From Thermodesulfovibrionales bacterium (GTDB taxonomy: Bacteria > Nitrospirota > Thermodesulfovibrionia > Thermodesulfovibrionales > UBA9159), in contig DASRZP010000005.1 in the NCBI GenBank assembly GCA_035686305.1, forward strand, positions 1-45,862: DNA of 45,862 nucleotides, read 5' to 3'. Shown here in pieces: positions 16,658 to 26,198 of the stretch. How positions within the stretch are numbered: the stretch's first letter is position 1; every line of letters starts with the position of its first letter. Under the pieces are notes generated by a model. That model ran no database searches. It was not told the origin of the DNA and saw nothing but the letters and a program-made list of their open reading frames with translations. The translations under genes and the position numbers were made by a program.

Positions 16658-16873
16658 CTATTTCGGAGGAATCTCTACGAAGCTCCCGCCGAAATAGGTG
16701 TAGATCAGTTTGCCATCATCGACGAGATCTTTTAGAGCGTCCTTTACTTCATCCCTTGTAATGCCTGCCTCCGCAGATATGGTCTTCTGGATATCGGAAG
16801 ATTTCAGCTTCTTTTTCCCCACCGACTTCTCGACTAATGCGTAGATTCTCTGTTTGACTTCCTCTTTTTCCAT
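16658..16873 (-). CDS. dsrD: DsrD, winged-helix activator of DsrAB
   Basis: 71 aa, the normal size of DsrD, with the winged-helix order: helices in residues 1-55 (KQRIYALVEKSVGKKKLKSS, then ITRDEVKDALKDLV) and a beta wing GKLIYTYFGGSFVEI. DsrD has been shown in other organisms to stimulate sulfite reduction by DsrAB. Its presence is a practical marker of the reductive pathway. It lies 81 nt downstream of dsrB in the same transcript. Confidence 0.95.
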   Translation of the reverse strand: MEKEEVKQRIYALVEKSVGKKKLKSSDIQKTISAEAGITRDEVKDALKDLVDDGKLIYTYFGGSFVEIPPK

Positions 16874-16954
16874 TCTGCCCCCTCGTTCACACTACATGAC
16901 CGTTTATACGGGGAGGGGGCCGAAGACCCCCTCTCGATCTCTTCCTATCTCACC

Positions 16955-18025
16955 TTACCACTTGAAGGTTGCCGCTGTCCTGAAGGTCTCCCGTGCGATC
17001 ACGAAATCATCGATGTGCTGGAAGGTGAAGGGCAGACCGGTAAGCTTGAAGAACTTCTCCCAGCCTATCCTCTCTATCCATTCTCCGACCCTTTCATGCT
17101 TCTTTGCGCCGGCAATATACGCGTCAAGGATCTTCTTGACCGCTGCTGTCACTTCAGGCCATCTCGGAGGATTGTTCTTGATGAAGGGGACCGCGAGCTT
17201 TGAAAACTTCGGGTTCGACCTGAGGTTTCCGACTTTACCTCCCACAACGATCGCAACGCCGTCATATGCAGGGTCGTGGATCTCCATGGGCGGGCAAACC
17301 GTAAAGCAGTTGCCGCAATACATACACTTGTCGGCATTGACCTTCACGCTCTTTTTCGCCGGGTCAGGGCTGATCGCGCCTGTCGGGCACGATGCTATCG
17401 TGGACGGAATCTCGCAGACATTCTTGACCTTGTCATGGTCCACCACAGGGACCTTTCTGTGGATCGCGACAACGGCGATGTCCGAGCAATGGACCGCGCC
17501 GCACATATTCACACAGCAGGCAACAGCCAGTCTCACCTTATTCGGTGTCTCCTTTGTCGTAAAGTAGTCGGCGAACTCGTCCATCAGCGCCTTTACTATT
17601 CCTGAAGCGTCTGCCGCTGCCGAATGGCAGTGTATCCATCCCTGGGTATGGACGATGTTGCTTATCCTCGAACCGATGCCTCCCATCATATACTTCTTGC
17701 TCTTGAGCTCGTTCTGGAGGGGGACGAGGTTCTTTTCGTCGGAAACAAGAAACTCGGCGTTATTCCTTGTCGTAAATCTGATATAGCCTCCGCAGTACTT
17801 CTCGGCCATATCGGCCATATCCCTGATGGTAGCGGTGCTGAGGAGCCTCGGTGAAGCTACCCTCACCGACCATATCTTGTCACCGCCGTTGCCTACATGG
17901 ACCATTACGCCGGGACTCAAGACTTCGTGATACTTCCAGTCACCGTAATTCTTCTGGATTACGGGCGGCAGAAAATCCTTGTAATGGGGGGGGCCTATAT
18001 CTGTTTTTCTCTGGGGTGCTGACAT
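16955..18025 (-). CDS. dsrB: DsrB, dissimilatory sulfite reductase beta subunit
   Basis: 356 aa. A Cys-rich siroheme/[4Fe-4S] region at 170-180 (CCVNMCGAVHC) is followed by Cys204 and Cys213, and a ferredoxin domain has Cys234, Cys237, Cys240 and Cys244 (CMYCGNCFTVC). The HVGNGGDK and RFTTRNNAEF segments are typical of DsrB. With DsrA it forms the cytoplasmic alpha2-beta2 enzyme that reduces sulfite and loads sulfur on DsrC. The start ATG has AGGAGG upstream; it follows dsrA by 30 nt. Confidence 0.97.
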   Translation of the reverse strand: MSAPQRKTDIGPPHYKDFLPPVIQKNYGDWKYHEVLSPGVMVHVGNGGDKIWSVRVASPRLLSTATIRDMADMAEKYCGGYIRFTTRNNAEFLVSDEKNLVPLQNELKSKKYMMGGIGSRISNIVHTQGWIHCHSAAADASGIVKALMDEFADYFTTKETPNKVRLAVACCVNMCGAVHCSDIAVVAIHRKVPVVDHDKVKNVCEIPSTIASCPTGAISPDPAKKSVKVNADKCMYCGNCFTVCPPMEIHDPAYDGVAIVVGGKVGNLRSNPKFSKLAVPFIKNNPPRWPEVTAAVKKILDAYIAGAKKHERVGEWIERIGWEKFFKLTGLPFTFQHIDDFVIARETFRTAATFKW

Positions 18026-18055
18026 AATCTTCCTCCTTATATTGTTAAACCGGAT

Positions 18056-19240
18056 TTATTTCTGCAGATCTTCTTCGGTCCAGAAGAAGAACGGGTCTCT
18101 CCTCGGCTCTTTCACCTGCTGAGGGGTAGGCTCAATTCCAATATATTCGAGGAACTCCCTCATTCCGCGCCTGATGATGAGTTCTCCGATCCTCTCCCTA
18201 TTCTTCCCATGTTCGTCCCAATATTCCCACATCTTCCGTACGAGGTCCTTGAATTCGTCATAAGGCGGCTCCATCTTCATGAAGGGAACGATGACCCAGG
18301 AGAGGGTGGCGCCTATAACGAAGGGGGCCTTGCTGCCGATGAGGATCGTTGCACCCTTTTCTCCGGTCGGCTTCAGGGCCTTTGTCATCTTTGCGATACA
18401 GTGCATGCAGCGTATGCAGTCTTCATCCTCGATCTTCAGGGCCTTGCCGTCATAGCTCATGCATCTGCTCGGGCACTTGTTGACGACCTCATCGGATATA
18501 TTCATGCCTTTCTTTGCATAGGCGGCAACCTCGTCCTGATTGACTGCTATCTTTCCTTTCCACGTCCCGATGATGGAGCAGTCTGCGCGGGCGATCGATG
18601 CGATACAATCCACGGCGCATCCTGCTGTCTTAAACTTGAATTTGTAAGGGAAGGCAGGTCTGTGCATCTCGTCCTGGAATTCCTGGGTTAGGTTGTAGGT
18701 GATATCGAGGGTATTGATGTTTGACCACTCGCACCGTGCCGGTCCTACGCAGCAGCTCGGCGTTCTCATTGCTGAACCCGAGCCTCCGAGGTCCCAGCCG
18801 CGGGATGAGAACTCTGCGAAGATGGGCTCGAGTTTGTCGGTATCAGTTCCAAGGAGAATGAGGTCCCCTGTTGATCCGTGGAGGTTGGTGAGACCGCTTC
18901 CGTACTTGTCCCAGATGTCACACATCTCTTTCAGGAACTTTGAGGTGTAGAAAAACGCGGATGTCGAGTTGATTCTGACGGTATGGAAGTTTGCGACATT
19001 CGGGAACTCCTCGGGAAGGGAAGAATACCTTCCGATAACGCCTGAACCGTAGCCACGGACGCCGACGATGCCACCATGCTTCCAGTAACCGCGTTTATCC
19101 CTGTAAGACTTTTCGAGCTGTCCAAGCTCGTCGGCCGCCATATCACTCTTTGCAGCGGCCTTCTTGATTTCTGTGACAAAGCTTGGAAAGGGCCCCTTTT
19201 CGAGCTCATCCAATAAGGGAGTCTCATACTTCTTTGGCAT
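18056..19240 (-). CDS. dsrA: DsrA, dissimilatory sulfite reductase alpha subunit
   Basis: 394 aa from the ATG at 19240, which has AAGGAGG 6 nt upstream; the 20 extra codons of the longer frame are rejected. Siroheme-[4Fe-4S] ligands appear as Cys164-x5-Cys170 (CCVGPARC) and Cys208-x3-Cys212 (GCAVDC), and a ferredoxin insert has CIRCMHC at 275-281. GYGSGVIGRYS is the usual substrate-side segment. It is the first gene of the dsr locus, divergent from smc, with a 254-nt spacer that contains the shared dsr motif. Bacterial reductive type is inferred from the linked dsrD. Confidence 0.97.
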   Translation of the reverse strand: MPKKYETPLLDELEKGPFPSFVTEIKKAAAKSDMAADELGQLEKSYRDKRGYWKHGGIVGVRGYGSGVIGRYSSLPEEFPNVANFHTVRINSTSAFFYTSKFLKEMCDIWDKYGSGLTNLHGSTGDLILLGTDTDKLEPIFAEFSSRGWDLGGSGSAMRTPSCCVGPARCEWSNINTLDITYNLTQEFQDEMHRPAFPYKFKFKTAGCAVDCIASIARADCSIIGTWKGKIAVNQDEVAAYAKKGMNISDEVVNKCPSRCMSYDGKALKIEDEDCIRCMHCIAKMTKALKPTGEKGATILIGSKAPFVIGATLSWVIVPFMKMEPPYDEFKDLVRKMWEYWDEHGKNRERIGELIIRRGMREFLEYIGIEPTPQQVKEPRRDPFFFWTEEDLQK

Positions 19241-19303
19241 AACATCCTCCTTGTTTATATTATCCTGCCGAAACGCTGGACCGGGACTAAAGCCATTCAA
19301 GGG

Positions 19304-19330
19304 TAATATATGCGTCCAATTTCGGTCAAA
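19304..19330 (-). promoter_or_regulatory. Shared dsr promoter motif upstream of dsrA
   Basis: TTTGACCG, 10 nt, CATATATTA on the minus strand, about 65 nt before the dsrA start. Words and spacing are identical to the dsrC site at 13926-13952. An ATTGAT word lies further upstream here too (19343-19348). Confidence 0.6.
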
Positions 19331-19494
19331 TAAATAAATTTAATCAATGAATCACAATTGCTTATCAAAAATGTTCAGGTCAAGAACACTTCCGAACCTC
19401 GTCATCCCAGCCTCTCTTCTGTCACTTGTCAGAATCGCTGTCGAGAGGTTATACTACCCTAAACCCGAATCGTTTTTCGTATCTCTGGACACCT

Positions 19495-22400
19495 ATGCGT
19501 ATAGAAAAGATCGAGCTCATCGGATTCAAGTCCTTTGCTGAAAAGACGACCTTTAATCTCCACCCCGGGATAACCTGTATCGTGGGACCGAACGGTTCCG
19601 GGAAGAGCAATATTGTCGACTCCTTCCGCTGGGTCCTGGGAGAACAGAGCGCGAAGAGCCTCAGGGGTGAGAAGATGGAGGAGGTCATCTTCAACGGCTC
19701 TGCAACGAAGAAACCGAGGGGCATGTCCGAGGTGAACCTTATCCTCCTCTTTGATTCTCCTGAGCAGGGCAACGGGGATTCCCATTCACTCACTTCAGTG
19801 TCGAGAAGGCTTTACCGGTCAGGGGACAGCGAATACCTCATGAACAGGAGTCAATGCCGCCTGAAAGATATCAGAGACCTCTTCCTCGATACGGGCCTCG
19901 AGATACGGAGTTATTCGATCCTCGAACAGGGAAGGATCAGCGAGATCCTCAACGCTAAGCCCCAGGACAGGAGGTTCCTCATAGAGGAAGTGGCCGGCGT
20001 CATGAAGTATAAGGTAAGAAGGGCCGAGGCCCTCACGAAACTTGAATCATCGAGGCTCAATCTCCAGAGGATTAACGACATCGTCGCCGAAGTGAAGCGT
20101 CAGATAAACTCCCTCGACAGGCAGGTGAAAAAGGCCGAACGCTTCAAGAAACTCTCTGCCGAGATGAGGGAGATCGAACTGAAGCTGGCAAAACGTGACT
20201 TCACCTTACTCAGCGAATCTCTGCAGGCCATCACCGAGAGCCATACCGCTTCAAAGGAAGAAGAGACGCTCCTCAGGGCAGAGATCAACACTATCGAAAA
20301 CACGAGGGAGACGAGACGCATCGCACTTCTCGAAAAGGAGAAACATCTCGAGTCCCTCACATCAGCCCTTCAGGGTCTCGAAAGGCAGATAGCCGAAGTG
20401 GAGAGGACCATTGCCGTATCGTCAACAGAGAGCAGTCACCTCAGGGAATCTCTCGTGAGAATGACCCATCAGGAAGAAGATATTGGGAAAAGGATCGGTG
20501 AAACAGAGGCGAGGAGAGCCGAACTGATCTCTGTGGAGTCGAACCTCAATGTCGAAATTGAGACGCTCAGGCAGGAACTCTCCGGGAGAAATGAGGCCGT
20601 CCGGGATCTGGAGGCTGAGCTTTCAGAAAGAGAGGGGCTCATCGAGGCAAAACGGAGAGAAGTCTTCAGGATAGCCGAAGACCTCAGTCAGCTGAGCAAC
20701 GAGACCGGGAGGATCGTCACATCCATAGAGAATCTCGAAAGAAAGAGTGCAGCTGCCCTCAAGGAAGCCGAGGATGCCGGACATCAGCTTGCCGCCGTCG
20801 AAGAGAGCATCAGGGAGACTGAGAATGCTATCGTCGGCAAGAACAATGACCAGCTTCTTCTCAATGAAAGAAAGGGCAAGCTTATCGCCGATACCGACGA
20901 ATACCGGACCAGGCTCGACGACCTGAGAACCAGGATTTCAGGATCCCGCGAGGATCTGGCGTCCCTCTCTTCGCGCCTCGGTTCGCTCAGGGAGATCATG
21001 CATGAGGAATTTTCGAAGGAGATCATACCAGGAACCGAAGACCTCCATATCCTCGCATCAGTTGCCGAGGCTCTCGAGGTCGATGAGCCCTATGAGAAGG
21101 CGATCGAAAACGCCCTTGGAGAAAAAGTGAAGGGCTTTATCGTGCCTTCCTTTGAAGATATCCGACATGCGGCATCGATGCTGAGGCAAAAGGGGGTCGG
21201 CAGGACAGCCTTCATTCCGCAGGATGTCATCCATACCTTTGATGCTGAGACGCCCGATCCTGAAAGCAGTGCCGTCATTGCAAGGGCAGTGGACCTAGTG
21301 AGGATCCAGACTGACAGGGATGCATTTTCGCCGGTTATCAGGGCCATGCTCAATAATGTCTTCGTTGTCCGCGATCTCTCAGCCGGGCTCGCTCTCCTGA
21401 GCTCCCGGAATACCTGCACCTTCGTGACCCTTGACGGCGAGATCATCGAACCTTCAGGGGCTGTTATCGTCGGTGAAGGGAGAGGCGTCCTGCGAAGGAA
21501 ACGTGAGATACGGGAGCTCGAAGCCCTGACAGATCAGAAAAAAAGGGAGATCGAAAAACTCGACAGCACCCTTGCCCTGAGCGAAGCCTCTCTTCAGGAC
21601 AAGAAGGGATCGCTGAAGGATGTCGAAACGGCAATAATCAATACGGAGAGAGAGATTTCCCTTCTCAGGCTGACAGCCGATACTCAGAGAGGAGAAAGAG
21701 AGAAGACGAGCAGAAAGCTTGCATATCTCCACATCGAAAAGGAAGAGGTTCTCAGGGAAAGAGAATCTCTCAGGGCAATGGCTGCTGAAAAAGAGAAGGA
21801 GATCGAAAAGGTAGGGGCAAGGAAGGCGGAAGTCGAAGGGATCATTGCCGACATGCAGGATGCCATTCAGAAGAATAAAGAGAGCTATGAGGCCGCACGA
21901 GCCTCGATAACCGAATTGCGGTTGTCCCTCAATTCATACAAGGAGCGGCTCGAATCCATCAAGAAAGAGTCCGAGCATGGCCTGAAGATGCTCTCTGATC
22001 TCACGACGCTCAGGGAACGTCTCGTAGAGGAGAGGGCTGAGATCGATTCGAGGATAGCGAGGTGCGGGGAGGAGATCGAGAAGAACAATGAGTCATTGAA
22101 GGAACTCGTTGTGAAGGCTGACGGCCTCAAGGGAGTGATTTCGGAGAACAGGGAGATCATCCACAACGAATCCGAAGAACTCGCCCATATAGAGCAGGAG
22201 TCAAAGGCCCTCCGCAGCAGACTGGATGTCCTGACGGCACGGCTGGCTGAGATCGATGTCTCAATGGCTGAGCACAGAATAAAGCTCGAAAACCTGACGG
22301 AAGGTATCCGGCTGAATTACGGCATAGCACTAGCCTCCCTCGAGGTTGAACCGGTGGCCCCCGAAGATGAGGAGCGCCTGTCGTCAATACGGGAAAAGAT

Positions 22401-23010
22401 TCTGGAACTCGGCCTGGTAAACCTCGGAACCCTCGAGGAGTATGAGGAGCTGAAGACCCGGTACGAGTTCCTCACGCAACAGCAGGATGATCTCAATAAA
22501 TCCATAGCCGAGTTGGAAGAGGCCATTACCAAGATCAACAGTACGACAAGGAAAAAACTCAGGGACGCCTTTGAACAGCTGAGCGCAAAATTTTCGGAGG
22601 TCTTCAGCTATCTCTTCGGCGGCGGAAAGGCGGAGCTTGTCATGACGGACGAAAACAATATCCTCGATACCGGCATAGACATCATCGCTCAGCCTCCGGG
22701 GAAGAAGCTTCAGAACATCAATCTCCTCTCGGGCGGAGAAAAGGCCCTCACCGCCCTCTCGCTCCTCTTCGCAAGTTTTCTCATCAAGCCTGCCCCCCTC
22801 TGCATCCTCGACGAGGTTGACGCGCCCCTTGATGAAGCAAATGTCGGCAGGTTCGGGAAGATGCTGAGAGAACTCTCGGACAGGATACAGTTCATTGTGG
22901 TAACTCACAACAGGATAACGATGGAGGCTGCTGACTACATCTACGGGATAACGATGGAGGAGCCGGGTGTTTCGAAGGTTATCTCGATGCAACTCGCCGA
23001 TGCCGTGTAA
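19495..23010 (+). CDS. smc: SMC chromosome-segregation ATPase
   Basis: 1171 aa from the ATG at 19495 (MRIEKIELIGFKSF, the invariant SMC start); an upstream in-frame extension of 23 codons is not family-like. Walker A GPNGSGKSN lies at 31-39. Two long coiled coils flank a hinge at roughly residues 505-660 (containing ALGEKVKGFIV and GRTAFIPQDV). The ABC signature LLSGGEKAL lies near 1077 and Walker B LCILDEVDAPLDEAN near 1102. It forms condensin with ScpA and ScpB, which are not in this window. It heads a rightward group with the GlcD-like and mnmE genes. Confidence 0.97.
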   Translation: MRIEKIELIGFKSFAEKTTFNLHPGITCIVGPNGSGKSNIVDSFRWVLGEQSAKSLRGEKMEEVIFNGSATKKPRGMSEVNLILLFDSPEQGNGDSHSLTSVSRRLYRSGDSEYLMNRSQCRLKDIRDLFLDTGLEIRSYSILEQGRISEILNAKPQDRRFLIEEVAGVMKYKVRRAEALTKLESSRLNLQRINDIVAEVKRQINSLDRQVKKAERFKKLSAEMREIELKLAKRDFTLLSESLQAITESHTASKEEETLLRAEINTIENTRETRRIALLEKEKHLESLTSALQGLERQIAEVERTIAVSSTESSHLRESLVRMTHQEEDIGKRIGETEARRAELISVESNLNVEIETLRQELSGRNEAVRDLEAELSEREGLIEAKRREVFRIAEDLSQLSNETGRIVTSIENLERKSAAALKEAEDAGHQLAAVEESIRETENAIVGKNNDQLLLNERKGKLIADTDEYRTRLDDLRTRISGSREDLASLSSRLGSLREIMHEEFSKEIIPGTEDLHILASVAEALEVDEPYEKAIENALGEKVKGFIVPSFEDIRHAASMLRQKGVGRTAFIPQDVIHTFDAETPDPESSAVIARAVDLVRIQTDRDAFSPVIRAMLNNVFVVRDLSAGLALLSSRNTCTFVTLDGEIIEPSGAVIVGEGRGVLRRKREIRELEALTDQKKREIEKLDSTLALSEASLQDKKGSLKDVETAIINTEREISLLRLTADTQRGEREKTSRKLAYLHIEKEEVLRERESLRAMAAEKEKEIEKVGARKAEVEGIIADMQDAIQKNKESYEAARASITELRLSLNSYKERLESIKKESEHGLKMLSDLTTLRERLVEERAEIDSRIARCGEEIEKNNESLKELVVKADGLKGVISENREIIHNESEELAHIEQESKALRSRLDVLTARLAEIDVSMAEHRIKLENLTEGIRLNYGIALASLEVEPVAPEDEERLSSIREKILELGLVNLGTLEEYEELKTRYEFLTQQQDDLNKSIAELEEAITKINSTTRKKLRDAFEQLSAKFSEVFSYLFGGGKAELVMTDENNILDTGIDIIAQPPGKKLQNINLLSGGEKALTALSLLFASFLIKPAPLCILDEVDAPLDEANVGRFGKMLRELSDRIQFIVVTHNRITMEAADYIYGITMEEPGVSKVISMQLADAV

Positions 23011-23076
23011 GCCGTGAAGTGCCGGGACTGTGAAGGAGAGGTGCGACTCACTTTTCGCTGAACGTCGGTGGTCTTT

Positions 23077-23095
23077 TGCTGCATGTCATGCAGCA
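23077..23095. promoter_or_regulatory. 19-bp near-perfect palindrome upstream of the FAD oxidase gene
   Basis: TGCTGCATG-T-CATGCAGCA, nine paired bases around one central base, about 92 nt before the FAD oxidase start. Size and symmetry suit a dimeric repressor site, though it could also fold in RNA. No regulator is known. Confidence 0.4.
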
Positions 23096-23187
23096 GGATG
23101 TTTCCGGTTGCGGAATACCTGGACGAGATCGACGAAGATACTTGGGACAGCATCGCCACAAGGCCCTGTAGCCGCGCGTAGGATCCC

Positions 23188-24549
23188 ATGAAGAGACTCA
23201 TCGACGCATTGCCAGGCATAAGGGCCTCAACAGCCCCTGAGGACCTCATCTGCTACGGCTTTGACGCCTCCGGCACGAATGAACTCCCCTCCGCCGTCTT
23301 CTGGCCGGAAACCGCAGAGGACGTAGTCGCGCTCATGAAGGGCGCCTCTGAAAACGGAATCCCTGTGGTACCGAGAGGCGCAGGGACCGGGATGACGGGC
23401 GGTTCCGTCCCCCTGAAAGGCGCTGCTGTCCTGAGCACGGAGAGGATGAACAGGATCATCGATCTGGACAGCGACAACCTGAATGTCCTTGTTGAGCCCG
23501 GGATCATAAACGGCAGGCTCCAAAGAGCGGTCGAGGCGCAGGGATTATTCTATCCACCTGATCCGGCAAGCATGAATTTCTGTACGATCGGAGGAAACGT
23601 CGCCGAAAATGCAGGTGGGCCCAGGGCCTTGAAGTATGGTGTCACGAGGGATTACGTCATGGAGATCGAGGCGGTGCTTCCCAACGCCGATCTCATCATG
23701 GTGGGCGTGCGAACCCACAAGGGGGTGGTCGGTTACGACCTTGCACGGCTGCTTGTCGGGTCTGAAGGCACCCTGGCCGTAGCCACGAAAATACGGCTCA
23801 AGCTCCTCCCCTTGCCTGATGATATTGTGACCCTCCTCTGTCTTTTTGACGATCTCGAGGCAGGGGGTAAGGCGGTCTCATCCATTACTGCGGCAAGAAT
23901 TATTCCGAGGACCGTCGAGTTCATGGACGGGGAAGCCATAAAGGCAGTCGAAAAGATTCACCCTCTCGGTATCCCCGACAATGCTGCTGCCCTCCTCCTC
24001 ATAGAGATCGACGGACATCCTGAGGCAATCAGGAAAGAAGCGGAGAAGATTGCCGATATCTGCATGAAGTTGCAGGGTGATGTAAGCATGGCTGAGGACG
24101 ATGATGCACGGGAGAGGTTATGGGAGTGCAGACGTTCGGTATCGCCTGCCCTTTACCACCTGAGCCCCGCGAAGATAAGCGAGGATATCGTTGTTCCGCG
24201 AAACAGGATCCCTCAGGCACTGAAGAGCCTGAAGCTGCTTTCAGAAGATAGCGGGATCAAGATCGTGACCTTCGGTCACGCAGGAGACGGGAACATCCAT
24301 GTGAATCTCATGATCGACAGATCCAAAGAGGAAGAGTACCGTAAGGCAGAATCCCTGATAAAGGAGATATTCCGTCTCACCCTCGACCTCGGTGGGACAA
24401 TTTCGGGAGAGCACGGAATCGGCACCACAAAGGCGCCGTATATTGGGATGGAGATAAAGGAACGGGAGATGAGGCTCATGAAGGGAATAAAGAACCTCTT
24501 CGATCCGAAGAACATCCTGAATCCCGGAAAGATATTTCCACACGAATAG
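23188..24549 (+). CDS. GlcD-like FAD-linked oxidase (D-2-hydroxyacid dehydrogenase type)
   Basis: A 453-aa flavoprotein of the FAD_binding_4 / FAD-oxidase C-terminal family (GlcD, D-lactate dehydrogenase type). FAD-binding segments PRGAGTGMTGGSVP (about 62-75) and TIGGNVAENAGGPRALKYG (about 133-151) are clear. The C-terminal domain has FGHAGDGNIHVN and GTISGEHGIGTTKAPY, whose His residues line the active site. It probably oxidises a D-2-hydroxyacid such as glycolate or D-lactate. The usual iron-sulfur partner (GlcF/LldE type) is not adjacent. The 177-nt gap from smc holds a palindrome. Confidence 0.9.
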   Translation: MKRLIDALPGIRASTAPEDLICYGFDASGTNELPSAVFWPETAEDVVALMKGASENGIPVVPRGAGTGMTGGSVPLKGAAVLSTERMNRIIDLDSDNLNVLVEPGIINGRLQRAVEAQGLFYPPDPASMNFCTIGGNVAENAGGPRALKYGVTRDYVMEIEAVLPNADLIMVGVRTHKGVVGYDLARLLVGSEGTLAVATKIRLKLLPLPDDIVTLLCLFDDLEAGGKAVSSITAARIIPRTVEFMDGEAIKAVEKIHPLGIPDNAAALLLIEIDGHPEAIRKEAEKIADICMKLQGDVSMAEDDDARERLWECRRSVSPALYHLSPAKISEDIVVPRNRIPQALKSLKLLSEDSGIKIVTFGHAGDGNIHVNLMIDRSKEEEYRKAESLIKEIFRLTLDLGGTISGEHGIGTTKAPYIGMEIKEREMRLMKGIKNLFDPKNILNPGKIFPHE

Positions 24550-24677
24550 TTTACCGGGGATTCGCCGAAGGCCTTACAGACAACCATGATCCATAGGCTG
24601 CTTGTAACGAGAAGCAACCCTGCGCGTCTCAGGGTACCCGGGCTTGTTGCGCGCTTCGTGGAGATGGAGAATCAATC

Positions 24678-26069
24678 GTGACACCTCTTGATGATACCAT
24701 CGCGGCGATATCCACGCCTCTCGGCGAAGGGGGCATAGGAATCGTGCGGCTGAGCGGTAGCGATGCCATCGCGGTTGCCGGACCGATCTTCTCTTCCCGA
24801 AAAGGCGAGAGGCTGTCGGGGGCTGAGTCGCACAGACTCCTTTACGGCTCTATCAAAGACCCCTTTACCGGCGGCACGATTGATGAGGTCCTCGTCTCGG
24901 TGATGAAGGCTCCTCACACCTATACAAAAGAGGATGTAGTCGAGATAAACTGCCATGGAGGGATGGTCACCCTGCGAAACGTTCTTGAGCTGATCCTTCG
25001 ACAGGGCGCGAGACTTGCAGAGCCCGGAGAGTTCACAAAACGGGCCTTTCTCAATGGAAGGCTGGACCTTTCACAGGCAGAGGCCGTTCTTGACGTCATA
25101 CGGGCGAAGACCGATGCATCGAGGAAGGTTGCCCTCGAACAGCTTTCCGGCGGACTTTCCGGGAAGATCACTGCCCTGAGGGACAGGATTACCTCTCTCT
25201 GCGCCCACATCGAGGCGTATATAGACTTCCCTGAGGATGAGATCGAGCCCGCGTCTCAAGAGAGTCTGCTGAAGGAGATTCAGGATTTGAGAGGAGAGCT
25301 CTCTGTCCTTTCCGGCAGTTTTGAAGAGGGACGTTTCTTCAGGGAGGGACTCAAGGTCGCCCTTGTCGGGAGACCGAATGTCGGGAAGTCATCGCTCCTC
25401 AACGCCCTCCTCAGGAGAGAGCGGGCGATCGTGACGGAAACCCCCGGAACAACGAGAGACGTTCTCGAAGAGCATCTCAATATCAAAGGCCTCCCGGTGA
25501 GGATCATGGACACTGCCGGCATCAGGGAGTCCCATGAGATGGCTGAAAGGGAGGGAGTGGTCAGGAGTCTTAAGGCCCTTGATGAAGCTGACATCGTTAT
25601 CGCTCTCGTTGACGGGAGCATCCTGCCCGATGATCAGGACAGAGAGGTTCTCGAAAGAATCAGAGGGAAGAAGAGCGTCGTTGCCATAAACAAATCAGAC
25701 CTTCCGGCTGCTGATCCTTCCCTCGATGCATACCTCAGCGATTACTCAGACCATATCCTGGAGATATCGGCAAAGACCCTCAGCGGACTTGACGGGTTGA
25801 AGGACAGGCTTCTGGACCTGGCGGCAAACGGCGCTTCTTCAGGCGATATTGCCGGTGTTATCGTCACGAATGTGAGGCACAAGGTCGCCCTTGATCATTC
25901 GGTCTCAGCACTGAGGAGGACGTCTGAAGCCCTGGCTTCACATAAGCCTCTCGAGATCGTTGCTATCGAAATACGGGATGCCCTCGACAGTCTCGGAGAA
26001 ATCGTCGGGGTGGTCACGACTGAGGAGATCCTTAGTAAGATATTCAGTGAGTTCTGTATAGGGAAATAG
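24678..26069 (+). CDS. mnmE: MnmE (TrmE), tRNA uridine-34 modification GTPase
   Basis: 463 aa. The N-terminal tetrahydrofolate-binding domain begins DTIAAISTPLGEGGIGIVRLSG. The G domain (about 220-380) has GRPNVGKSS, TPGTTRD, DTAGIRE and NKSD. The protein ends in the catalytic motif FCIGK. With MnmG it makes cmnm5U34 in tRNA. Start is GTG at 24678 with GGAG 8 nt upstream, and its GTGA overlaps the stop of a possible 31-aa ORF (24586-24681) of doubtful reality. Confidence 0.97.
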   Translation: MTPLDDTIAAISTPLGEGGIGIVRLSGSDAIAVAGPIFSSRKGERLSGAESHRLLYGSIKDPFTGGTIDEVLVSVMKAPHTYTKEDVVEINCHGGMVTLRNVLELILRQGARLAEPGEFTKRAFLNGRLDLSQAEAVLDVIRAKTDASRKVALEQLSGGLSGKITALRDRITSLCAHIEAYIDFPEDEIEPASQESLLKEIQDLRGELSVLSGSFEEGRFFREGLKVALVGRPNVGKSSLLNALLRRERAIVTETPGTTRDVLEEHLNIKGLPVRIMDTAGIRESHEMAEREGVVRSLKALDEADIVIALVDGSILPDDQDREVLERIRGKKSVVAINKSDLPAADPSLDAYLSDYSDHILEISAKTLSGLDGLKDRLLDLAANGASSGDIAGVIVTNVRHKVALDHSVSALRRTSEALASHKPLEIVAIEIRDALDSLGEIVGVVTTEEILSKIFSEFCIGK

Positions 26070-26120
26070 GAATCAAGTTCCTCAAATATTCATTACTTGC
26101 CTAACGTGAGATATTTCTTC

Positions 26121-26150
26121 TTAACAAAGGCAGTCTGGATAATATATAAT
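26121..26150 (+). promoter_or_regulatory. Promoter before the MgtA-type ATPase leader
   Basis: TTAACA (26121-26126), an 18-nt spacer and TATAAT (26145-26150). This is the best promoter-like pair between mnmE and the ATPase. It would leave an untranslated leader of about 380 nt. Confidence 0.5.
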
Positions 26151-26198
26151 TTCAGATGGACGACGTTTGAGCCAGAAAGAACCGAATGAGAGGAGGAC

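Noticed and set aside
7732-19240. Oxidative (reverse) dsr pathway
   Set aside because: dsrD is present and dsrEFH and dsrL are absent from the window, so a reductive type is more likely. It is not proven without phylogeny.
23084-23182. 32-codon ORF between smc and the FAD oxidase
   Set aside because: It lacks a ribosome site and starts within the palindrome; nothing supports translation.
24586-24681. 31-codon ORF overlapping the mnmE start (GTGA)
   Set aside because: There is no ribosome site and the peptide is Arg-rich and unremarkable; the overlap alone is too weak.
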